Of a stretch of DNA of 64,000 nt, positions 57,570 through 64,000 are shown one piece after another. The stretch comes from Azoarcus sp. DN11 (lineage in GTDB: Bacteria > Pseudomonadota > Gammaproteobacteria > Burkholderiales > Rhodocyclaceae). The stretch lies in the NCBI RefSeq assembly GCF_003628555.1, contig NZ_CP021731.1, positions 1,116,001 to 1,180,000 of the forward strand, given 5' to 3'. A program made the translations under genes and the position numbers. Position 1 is the first letter of the stretch. The number at the start of each line of letters is the position of its first letter. The notes beneath the pieces are model-generated. The model saw nothing but the letters and a program-made list of their open reading frames with translations. It was not told where the DNA came from and made no database searches.

Positions 57570-57581
57570 AGTATAAAATAC
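57570..57581 (-). promoter_or_regulatory. ArsR promoter -10 with overlapping palindrome
   Basis: On the minus strand TATACT (57570-57575) lies about 30 bases before the GTG. It is overlapped by the perfect palindrome GTATAAAATAC (57571-57581), a plausible operator for this repressor. No clear -35. Confidence 0.45.
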
Positions 57582-57706
57582 CGCGGCCCGCAAAAGCGTG
57601 CCATCGGTGCCTTTGAGCGCCCGCAAGCCCGATCCGGGTGTCCGTACGGTGCCGGTCAGGGGGCCGTGGGTCCTCGGTCAACGTCATCAAAACCCTCTGA
57701 GCGTTC

Positions 57707-58456
57707 ATGTACAAAATCGTTCTGCTTCGTCATGGCGAGTCGACCTGGAACAAGGAGAACCGTTTTACCGGCTGGGCCGATGTGGATCTTTCCGCGAAGG
57801 GCTTCGAGGAAGCCCGCGAGGCCGGCCGCCTGCTCAGGCGCGAGGGGCATGCTTTCGACCTTGCCTTCACCTCGGTGCTCAAGCGCGCCATCAAGACGCT
57901 CGACATCGTCCTCGAGGAGCTCGATGCGCTGTGGCTGCCGGTGGAGCATTCGTGGCGCCTGAACGAGCGCTCCTACGGCGCGCTGCAGGGGCTCGACAAG
58001 GCCGAGACGGCGGCGAGGTTCGGCGAGGAGCAGGTGCTCGCGTGGCGCCGTTCGTACGACGTCCCGCCGCCCGCGCTCGCCGAGGGCGATGAGCGGCTCA
58101 CGCTGAACGACCCGCGCTACGCAAGCCTGCCGCGCGCGCAGTTTCCCCGCACCGAATCCCTCAGGGACACCATGGCGCGCCTCGTGCCGTACTGGGAGAC
58201 GGTGATCGTGCCGCAGATCCTCGCGGGCCGCCGCATCCTGATCGTGGCGCACGGCAACAGCCTGCGCGCCCTGGTCAAGCACCTCGACAGCATCCCGGAC
58301 GAGGAGGTCGTCACCCTCGATATTCCGACGGGGCAGCCACTGGTGTATGAGCTGGACGCCAGCCTGCGTCCGATCAGGAGTTACCACCTCGCGGACGAAG
58401 ACACCGGTCGCGCGGCGCAGGCTGCCGTGGCGGGCCAGGGTAGGGCGAAGGTCTGA
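57707..58456 (+). CDS. gpmA: 2,3-bisphosphoglycerate-dependent phosphoglycerate mutase
   Basis: A 249-residue glycolytic mutase. The phosphohistidine motif is [20 protein letters not shown], with [20 protein letters not shown] and the second catalytic histidine in [17 protein letters not shown]. The length fits dPGM. It heads gpmA-envC-ctpA-moeB, divergent from arsR across 165 bases that hold the ArsR promoter. Confidence 0.96.
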   Translation: MYKIVLLRHGESTWNKENRFTGWADVDLSAKGFEEAREAGRLLRREGHAFDLAFTSVLKRAIKTLDIVLEELDALWLPVEHSWRLNERSYGALQGLDKAETAARFGEEQVLAWRRSYDVPPPALAEGDERLTLNDPRYASLPRAQFPRTESLRDTMARLVPYWETVIVPQILAGRRILIVAHGNSLRALVKHLDSIPDEEVVTLDIPTGQPLVYELDASLRPIRSYHLADEDTGRAAQAAVAGQGRAKV

Positions 58457-58470
58457 CGGTCGTGGTCGTG

Positions 58471-59892
58471 ATGAAGAAGATTCTGCGCCCGCGCTGCCTG
58501 CGTCACGCGCTGGCGGCGTTCGTTCTGCTGGCGGGCATCGCCGCGCAGGCGGCGGATAACGGCGATGTGGACCAGAAGCGCTCCGACCTCGCGGAGGTCA
58601 GGCAGCGCATCCGCGACCTGCAGAAGGAAATCGCCGATACCGAGGAATCGCGTTCGAATGCGTCGGAGGATCTCGCCGAGGCCGAGCGCGCGGTTTCCCG
58701 TGTCCAGCGCGAATTGCAGCAGCTCGCCGGCAATCGGGAGGCGGCCGAGAAGAACCTCGCCATGCTCGAGGCCGAGCGGCAGGCCGTCGAGGAACGCATC
58801 GGGAGCCGGCAGTCGGAGCTTGCGGAGTGGCTGAGGCGGCATTACGTGCATGGCGCGGCAGGGGGCGTCGCCCCTTTTCTGTCGACGCGCGATCCGAACC
58901 AGCTGGCACGCGATGCGTATTACCTGGAATACCTCGGAAAGGCGCGTCTCGAGCTGATCGAGACCTTGCGCGCCGACCTCAAGGAAAAGCAGCGCCTGGG
59001 CGAGTCGATCACGGCGCGGCGCGACCGGCTCGTCGCGCTCGAGGCGGAGCAGCAGGTACGGCACAAGGAACTGGAGGCGGTGCAGGTGCGGCGCAAGGAA
59101 GCCGTGGCCGGATTCGCCGAGCAGCTGCGCAGCCAGCGCAAGGAGGAGCGGACCCTGCGCCAGGACCAGGAGCGTCTCGGGCGCCTCGTCGCGGTGCTCG
59201 CGCGTCGTGCGGCCGAGCGCGAAGCGGCGCGTGCGGTGGCGGCAGCGAAGGCGGCGCGCGAGCAGGCCGCGCGTGAGCTGGCCGCGCGGGCAAAGGCTGC
59301 CCGGGAGCAGGCGGCGAGCGAGCGTGCCGCGCGGGAGCCCGTCGCCCCCGCCCCGCCCGCCGCGAGCCGGGCGGGGGCTGATTCCGCCCCCGCCATCACG
59401 GCCGAAACCAGACCGGCACGGGCGGCCCAGGCCCGCTCCGAGCCCGTGGTCGGCGAGATCCGGCAGTCCGCCGGGGTGACGCCGACGGGCGTCAGCTTCG
59501 CGCAGCTGCGCGGGAAGATGAGATTTCCCGTGCGCGGAGAACTCGTCGGCCGCTTTGGCGCTCCAAGAGCGGAAGGCGGGACCACGTGGCGCGGCGTCTT
59601 CATCCGCGCGGCGGGCGGGACGCAGGTGCGCGCCGTGGCGGCCGGGGAGGTGGTCTTTTCGGACTGGCTGCGCGGATATGGCAATCTCATTATCGTGGAC
59701 CACGGTGGCGACTACCTGACCATCTACGGCAACAACGATGCGCTGCTCAAGCAGCTCGGCGACAACATCGCCGGCGGCGATGCGATCGCCAGCGTGGGCG
59801 CCAGCGGAGGCGGTGGTGATTCGGGTTTATACTTTGAAATCCGACACCGGGGTCAGCCGCTCGATCCGCTGAAGTGGGTGCAGGTCAATTAG
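58471..59892 (+). CDS. envC: EnvC-like murein-hydrolase activator
   Basis: About 473 residues: signal peptide (ending near AAQAAD), a long coiled-coil (about 30-250, e.g. VDQKRSDLAEVRQRIRDLQK) and a C-terminal LytM/M23 domain (about 360-473; FPVRGELVGRFGAPRAEGGT to LYFEIRHRGQPLDPLKWVQ). The zinc-binding HxxxD is replaced by WRGVF, so it is not itself a peptidase. EnvC-type proteins activate AmiA/AmiB to split septal peptidoglycan. GTG codons upstream (58462) are alternative starts. It precedes ctpA. Confidence 0.9.
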   Translation: MKKILRPRCLRHALAAFVLLAGIAAQAADNGDVDQKRSDLAEVRQRIRDLQKEIADTEESRSNASEDLAEAERAVSRVQRELQQLAGNREAAEKNLAMLEAERQAVEERIGSRQSELAEWLRRHYVHGAAGGVAPFLSTRDPNQLARDAYYLEYLGKARLELIETLRADLKEKQRLGESITARRDRLVALEAEQQVRHKELEAVQVRRKEAVAGFAEQLRSQRKEERTLRQDQERLGRLVAVLARRAAEREAARAVAAAKAAREQAARELAARAKAAREQAASERAAREPVAPAPPAASRAGADSAPAITAETRPARAAQARSEPVVGEIRQSAGVTPTGVSFAQLRGKMRFPVRGELVGRFGAPRAEGGTTWRGVFIRAAGGTQVRAVAAGEVVFSDWLRGYGNLIIVDHGGDYLTIYGNNDALLKQLGDNIAGGDAIASVGASGGGGDSGLYFEIRHRGQPLDPLKWVQVN

Positions 59893-59936
59893 ATGTTCCG
59901 GCGTGAGCCGGGCGATGTTTCCTCGATGGAGTGCTC

Positions 59937-61343
59937 ATGCGCAACAAGCTTCAGAAAGCAGGATTGGTGATGACCGGCGTGGTGGCCGGCGTACTGATCA
60001 GTCTCAATTTCTCCGCCAGTGCCGACAAGGCCGCGCAGGCACCGCTGCCGGTGGAAGAGTTGCGCGCGTTTGCCGACGTCTTCAACGCGATCAAGCAGGG
60101 CTACGTCGAACCCGTCGAGGACAAGAAGCTCATCAATCACGCCATCAGCGGCATGCTGAGCGGCCTCGATCCGCACTCCGCCTATCTCGACGCCGAAGCG
60201 TACAAGGAACTGCAGGTCGGCACGCACGGCGAGTTCGGCGGGCTGGGCATCGAGGTCGGCATGGAAGACGGTTTCGTCAAGGTGATTTCGCCGATCGAGG
60301 ACACGCCGGCCTATCGTGCCGGGGTCAAGGCGGGCGACCTCATCGTCAAGCTCGACGACACGCCGGTCAAGGGCATGAACCTCAATGACGCGGTCAAGCG
60401 CATGCGCGGCAAGCCGAAGACCGACATCACGCTGACCATCGCGCGCAAGGGCGAGCAGAAGCCCATCGTGCTGAAGCTCACCCGCGAGGTGATCAAGGTG
60501 CAGAGCGTCAAGTCGAAGGTTGTCGAGCCGGGCTATGGCTACGTGCGCGTCGCGCAGTTCCAGGAGAACACCGCGCAGGCGGTGGTCGAGCACCTCGGCA
60601 AGATGGCCAAGGGCAACAACCTCAAGGGCCTCGTGCTCGACCTGCGCAATGATCCGGGCGGCCTGCTGCATGGCGCCGTCGGCGTCGCGGCGGCCTTCCT
60701 GCCGTCCAATTCGCTGGTGGTGTCGACGGACGGCCGCACCGAGGATGCGAAGCGCGAATACCGCGCCAGCCCCGAGGATTACCTGCGCGGCACGCGCGAT
60801 GATTTTCTCAAGGCGCTGCCGGCGGGAGCGCGCACGCTGCCGATGGTGGTGCTGGTCAATGGCGGTTCCGCGTCGGCCTCCGAGATCGTTGCCGGTGCGC
60901 TGCAGGACCACAAGCGTGCGGTGGTGATGGGGACGCAGACCTTCGGCAAGGGCTCGGTCCAGACCATCCTGCCGCTCAACAGCAACACGGCCATCAAGCT
61001 GACGACGGCGCGTTACTACACGCCGAGCGGCCGCTCGATCCAGGCCAAGGGCATCGAGCCGGATATCGTCGTCGAGGAGAGCGCGAACGGGTCCTCGCGC
61101 CGCCTGCGCGAAGCCGACCTCGACGGACACCTGGGCAACGACAAGGATCCGGATGCCGAGCGCAAGGCCAAGGCGGCGGCCCAGCAGCAACCGGCGGGCG
61201 AAGGCAGCAAGGCGCCTGCGGGCGACGACGAGGCTGCATCGTCGGCCCATCGTTTCGAATTCGCCGGCAAGGACGACTACCAGCTTGGCCAGGCCCTGAA
61301 TCTTCTCAAGGGCCTGCAGATCGTCCAGAATAAAAAACAATGA
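59937..61343 (+). CDS. ctpA: Carboxyl-terminal processing protease (S41)
   Basis: A 468-residue periplasmic protease. A signal/anchor segment (KAGLVMTGVVAGVLISLNFS) is followed by an N-terminal helical region, a PDZ domain (FGGLGIEVGMEDGFVKVISP to LTIARKGEQK) and the catalytic S41 core with the Ser in NGGSASASEIVAGAL and Lys in GTQTFGKGSVQTILPLNS. The ATG is used with GGAG before it. The linker near the C-terminus is Ala/Gln-rich. It follows envC by 44 bases. Confidence 0.94.
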   Translation: MRNKLQKAGLVMTGVVAGVLISLNFSASADKAAQAPLPVEELRAFADVFNAIKQGYVEPVEDKKLINHAISGMLSGLDPHSAYLDAEAYKELQVGTHGEFGGLGIEVGMEDGFVKVISPIEDTPAYRAGVKAGDLIVKLDDTPVKGMNLNDAVKRMRGKPKTDITLTIARKGEQKPIVLKLTREVIKVQSVKSKVVEPGYGYVRVAQFQENTAQAVVEHLGKMAKGNNLKGLVLDLRNDPGGLLHGAVGVAAAFLPSNSLVVSTDGRTEDAKREYRASPEDYLRGTRDDFLKALPAGARTLPMVVLVNGGSASASEIVAGALQDHKRAVVMGTQTFGKGSVQTILPLNSNTAIKLTTARYYTPSGRSIQAKGIEPDIVVEESANGSSRRLREADLDGHLGNDKDPDAERKAKAAAQQQPAGEGSKAPAGDDEAASSAHRFEFAGKDDYQLGQALNLLKGLQIVQNKKQ

Positions 61344-61426
61344 GGCGATAAGGCAGGGACGGGAGGTGGCCGGGATGCGCCGCGAAATTCGCGTGCAGAC
61401 TGGCCGCTCACCATCGTGAGCGCCCG

Positions 61427-61678
61427 GTGGCGGCGGGCTTGTTCAAGGAGCGGGAAATCCGTTTCGCCGAACATCCCCCTCGCCAGATCCGGCAGGCGCG
61501 GCAATCGCTGCGCCTGCTCGAGGGGCTGAATGCTTCGCACCGGGAGCGCGAACGCTCGATCCTCGTTTCCTGTTCGACACGCTCCGCCGGAATCGCGAGC
61601 ATACAGGTGAGCCCGGTCTGGCCGGGCGGTGAAGTGCCGGCGCCGTTCCCGGCATCGTGTGGGTCTTTGTGCCGATGA
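61427..61678 (+). CDS. Tentative small ORF coupled to moeB
   Basis: A possible 83-codon frame that opens at a GTG; the family is not recognised. It contains LFKEREIRFAEHPPRQIRQA and RERERSILVSCSTRSAG, then a Pro/Gly-rich tail. Its TGA overlaps the moeB ATG (ATGA), a typical coupling junction. Against it, there is no convincing ribosome site and the late part looks unlike protein-coding sequence, so it could be decayed. The preceding 61344-61426 shows only a small GCTCAC/GTGAGC hairpin. Confidence 0.25.
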   Translation: MAAGLFKEREIRFAEHPPRQIRQARQSLRLLEGLNASHRERERSILVSCSTRSAGIASIQVSPVWPGGEVPAPFPASCGSLCR

Positions 61679-62433
61679 ACGACGATCAGCTGCTCCGCTA
61701 CAGCCGCCATATCCTGCTGCCCGAAATCGGCGTCGAGGGCCAGGAGGCGATCCTGGCCGCGCGTGTGCTTGTCGTCGGTGCCGGCGGGCTGGGGTCGCCC
61801 GCGGCGATGTACCTCGCTGCAGCGGGCGTCGGCACGCTGGTCCTGTGCGACAACGACACCGTCGATCTCACCAATCTGCAACGCCAGATCCTGCACAGCG
61901 CGGAGGGCGTCGGGCGCCTGAAGGTCGAATCGGGCCGCGATACGCTGTTGCGCCTGAACCCGTTTGCGCGCGTGGAGACACTGGCGCAGCGGCTCGAGGG
62001 CGAAGCGCTCGATGCGCAGGTGGCGGCGGCGGACGTGGTGCTCGACTGCTCCGACAATTTCGCCACCCGCCATGCAATTAACCGTGCCTGCGCGCGCCAT
62101 CGCAAGCCGCTGGTGTCTGGTGCCGCGATCCGCTTCGATGGCCAGGTGTCGGTTTTCGATCTGCGCCAGGCGGAAAGCCCGTGCTACCACTGCCTGTTCC
62201 CCGAAGGGCAGGAGGTCGAGGAGATCCGTTGCGCGGTGATGGGGGTGTTTGCGCCGCTGACCGGGATCATCGGCGCCACGCAGGCGGCCGAAGCCCTGAA
62301 GCTGCTGGTCGGCTGCGGGACGACGCTGGACGGGCGCCTGCTGCTGCTCGACGGGCTGAGCATGGAATGGCGCAGCGTCTCGCTCGGGCGCGATCCGGAC
62401 TGTGCGGTGTGCGGCGGTCGGGGCGACGCCTGA
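61675..62433 (+). CDS. moeB: ThiF/MoeB-family adenylyltransferase
   Basis: A 252-residue E1-like enzyme that adenylates the C-terminus of a ubiquitin-like sulfur carrier (MoaD or ThiS). The nucleotide loop is VLVVGAGGLGSPAAMYLAAA, with DNDTVDLTNLQRQILH and the DCSDNFATRHAINRAC segment. The zinc pairs are CYHC and CAVC. It starts MNDDQLLRYSRHILLPEIGV. MoaD versus ThiS partner cannot be decided from sequence; moeA elsewhere in the window makes Moco plausible. Confidence 0.9.
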   Translation: MNDDQLLRYSRHILLPEIGVEGQEAILAARVLVVGAGGLGSPAAMYLAAAGVGTLVLCDNDTVDLTNLQRQILHSAEGVGRLKVESGRDTLLRLNPFARVETLAQRLEGEALDAQVAAADVVLDCSDNFATRHAINRACARHRKPLVSGAAIRFDGQVSVFDLRQAESPCYHCLFPEGQEVEEIRCAVMGVFAPLTGIIGATQAAEALKLLVGCGTTLDGRLLLLDGLSMEWRSVSLGRDPDCAVCGGRGDA

Positions 62434-62446
62434 GGGCAGCAGCCGC

Positions 62447-63541
62447 TCAGGCCGGCAGGGGCCGCGCGATCAGCCGCAGGTCGCTGCCGATGCGTCGCAC
62501 GTCGCGCAGGTCGAGGCGCACGGCCTTGTCGAGGGCGCTCAGTTCGGGAAGGTTGAAGAGGCCCTTTGCGGCATCCCCAGTCAGCATCGGCGCCATGTAG
62601 AGCACGATCTCGTCGACGCAGCCTTCGCTCAGCAGCGCGCCGTTGAGCCTGAAGCCCGCTTCGGCGTGGATTTCGTTGAAGCCGCGGCGCCCGAGTTCGC
62701 GCATCAGCGCCGGCAGGTCGACCTTGCCGGCGGCGTTGGGGAGCAGCACGACCTCGACGTCGCGCGCGGCCAGGGCTGCCACCTTCGCTTCGTCGGCGAC
62801 CGCTGCGGCGACGAGGCATTTCCCGTCCTGCAATATCTTCGCCGAGAGGGACACGTCGAGCTGCGCGTCGATGAGGATGCGTTGCGGCTGGCGGTCGCAG
62901 GGCACGGCCCGCACGTTGAGTTGCGGGTCGTCGGCACGCACGGTGCCGATGCCGGTCAGCACCGCGCAGGCGCGCGCGCGCCAGCGGTGGCCGTCGCGGC
63001 GCGCCGCTTCGCCGGTGATCCATTGGCTCACGCCGTTGTTCAGCGCGGTCTTGCCATCGAGGGTGCTCGCCGCCTTCAGTCGCAGCCACGGCCGGCCGCG
63101 CGTCATGCGCGAGACGAAGCCGATGTTGAGCTCGTGCGCCTCGCCAGCCATCAGCCCGCTTGCCGCCGGGATGCCGGCTTCACGCAGCAGCGCCATGCCG
63201 CGGCCGGCGACGAGCGGGTTGGGGTCCTCCATGGCCGCGACCACGCGCGTGATGCCGGCGCGGATCAGCGCTTCGGCGCAGGGCGGGGTGCGGCCGTGAT
63301 GGGCGCAGGGTTCCAGCGTCACGTAGGCGGTCGCGCCGCGCGCGGCGTCGCCGGCCATCTTCAATGCCTCGATCTCGGCATGCGCCTCGCCGGCGCGACG
63401 GTGCCAGCCTTCGCCGACGATCTCCCCCTCGCGCAGCAGCACGCAGCCGACGCGCGGGTTGGGCGTGGTGGTTTCCAGCCCGCGTGCCGCGAGCTGCAGC
63501 GCGCGGGCCATCGCGCGGTGGTCAGTTGCCGAAAAGGTCAT
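62447..63541 (-). CDS. ribD: Bifunctional riboflavin deaminase/reductase
   Basis: A 364-residue enzyme of riboflavin synthesis. The N-terminal deaminase has zinc ligands in [11 protein letters not shown] and [16 protein letters not shown]. The C-terminal NADPH reductase has [34 protein letters not shown] and [11 protein letters not shown]. It overlaps the end of nrdR by 20 bases, so nrdR-ribD is one transcript. It is convergent with moeB (13-base gap). Confidence 0.95.
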   Translation of the reverse strand: MTFSATDHRAMARALQLAARGLETTTPNPRVGCVLLREGEIVGEGWHRRAGEAHAEIEALKMAGDAARGATAYVTLEPCAHHGRTPPCAEALIRAGITRVVAAMEDPNPLVAGRGMALLREAGIPAASGLMAGEAHELNIGFVSRMTRGRPWLRLKAASTLDGKTALNNGVSQWITGEAARRDGHRWRARACAVLTGIGTVRADDPQLNVRAVPCDRQPQRILIDAQLDVSLSAKILQDGKCLVAAAVADEAKVAALAARDVEVVLLPNAAGKVDLPALMRELGRRGFNEIHAEAGFRLNGALLSEGCVDEIVLYMAPMLTGDAAKGLFNLPELSALDKAVRLDLRDVRRIGSDLRLIARPLPA

Positions 63542-64000
63542 TCTCGGTACCGGGGTCGTCCGGGTTGCCCTTGCGTCCCCGCTTGGGGCGTGTCTGCACC
63601 TCGCGGATCACTTCGGAAAATTCATCGACGTCGGCGAAATTGCGATAGACCGACGCGAAGCGGATGTAGGCGACCTTGTCGAGCTTCTTGAGCTCCTTCA
63701 TCACGAGTTCGCCGATCTTCTCGCTGGGGACTTCGGTCTCGCCCATCGACAGCAGCTTCGCCTCGATGCGGTCAACCGAGGCCTCGAGCGCATCGAGGGT
63801 GACGGGGCGCTTGCGCAGCGCGAGCTTCAGGCTGCTCGTGAGCTTGTCGTGGTCGAACTCCGTGCGCATGCCGTTGCGCTTGATGATGTGCGGCATCTTG
63901 AGGTCGATGCGCTCATAGGTCGTGAAGCGCTTGTCGCAATGCGCACAGCGGCGCCGGCGGCGGACGACCTCGCCGTCCTCGTTCTCGCGCGTGTCGGTGA
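63522..64000 (-). CDS. nrdR: Transcriptional repressor NrdR, 5'-truncated
   Basis: The visible frame runs from the right edge to 63522. It contains the second half of the zinc ribbon ([20 protein letters not shown]) and the whole ATP-cone ([20 protein letters not shown] onward), ending in a basic and acidic tail. NrdR represses ribonucleotide reductase genes in response to dATP. The missing N-terminus should carry the first CxxC. The internal ATG at 63896 is not the start. Its 3' end overlaps ribD. Confidence 0.93.
   Translation of the reverse strand, partial: TDTRENEDGEVVRRRRRCAHCDKRFTTYERIDLKMPHIIKRNGMRTEFDHDKLTSSLKLALRKRPVTLDALEASVDRIEAKLLSMGETEVPSEKIGELVMKELKKLDKVAYIRFASVYRNFADVDEFSEVIREVQTRPKRGRKGNPDDPGTENDLFGN

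Overview
The window is about 64 kb of GC-rich, gene-dense chromosome from a betaproteobacterium, most likely Rhodocyclales (Azoarcus/Aromatoleum/Thauera-like). This rests on the gene orders (lptD-surA-pdxA-rsmA next to amgK-murU; rhodanese-grxC-secB-gpsA; gpmA-envC-ctpA-moeB; nrdR-ribD), the many c-di-GMP proteins, a polyphosphate:AMP phosphotransferase and a Calvin-cycle set. I saw no insertion sequence, prophage, CRISPR array, tRNA or rRNA. Nearly all of it is chromosomal core with a few accessory sensory genes.

Layout. 1-4.5 kb, minus strand: amgK-murU (cell-wall sugar recycling), pepP, ubiH and the start of dusB. 4.6-10.2 kb, plus strand: lptD-surA-pdxA-rsmA, followed by a long inverted repeat. 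10.4-12.8 kb, minus strand: a DUF2892 membrane protein, a Crp-type regulator with a good Crp-like site between them, xthA and a DUF3617 protein. 13.2-15.6 kb, plus strand: a WecG/TagA glycosyltransferase, a sugar nucleotidyltransferase and a 60-residue unknown protein. 15.6-22 kb, minus strand: prlC, a DUF2189 protein, purC, a DUF3422 protein and an OmpA-type lipoprotein. 22-27.5 kb: two membrane c-di-GMP enzymes, each with one CxxCH haem-attachment motif, on either side of an NnrU/MddA-like methyltransferase.

27.6-39.1 kb carries carbon metabolism on the minus strand in the order IMPase-like, prkB, tkt, gap, pgk, then pyk, bluB, fba. Phosphoribulokinase marks it as a Calvin-Benson cluster, but RuBisCO is not in the window. 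It is interrupted by two plus-strand genes (a secreted tandem-Cache protein and a small Cys-tailed protein) and by bluB, which has its own cobalamin riboswitch. 39.2-45 kb, plus strand: rsmE, pap, argA, a PAS-GGDEF protein, yggX. 45-48.6 kb, minus strand: moeA-rpiA-phoU and a dihaem cytochrome c4. 48.7-50.6 kb: engB and hemB, with a probable small RNA on the minus strand between them, in the same relative position as Spot 42/ErsA beside engB in gammaproteobacteria. 50.6-54.5 kb: bioB-bioC and a HAD nucleotidase; comF-trmL. 54.5-57.5 kb, minus strand: arsR, then rhodanese-grxC-secB-SH3-gpsA. 57.7-64 kb: gpmA-envC-ctpA-moeB, then ribD and a 5'-truncated nrdR on the opposite strand.

The items most worth follow-up are the putative engB-hemB small RNA with an anti-Shine-Dalgarno loop, the haem-motif c-di-GMP pair around the NnrU-like gene, the ArsR protein whose cysteine spacing matches persulfide sensors, and the Crp-like regulator/site/DUF2892 unit. 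Functions are assigned by reading motifs; no database search was possible.
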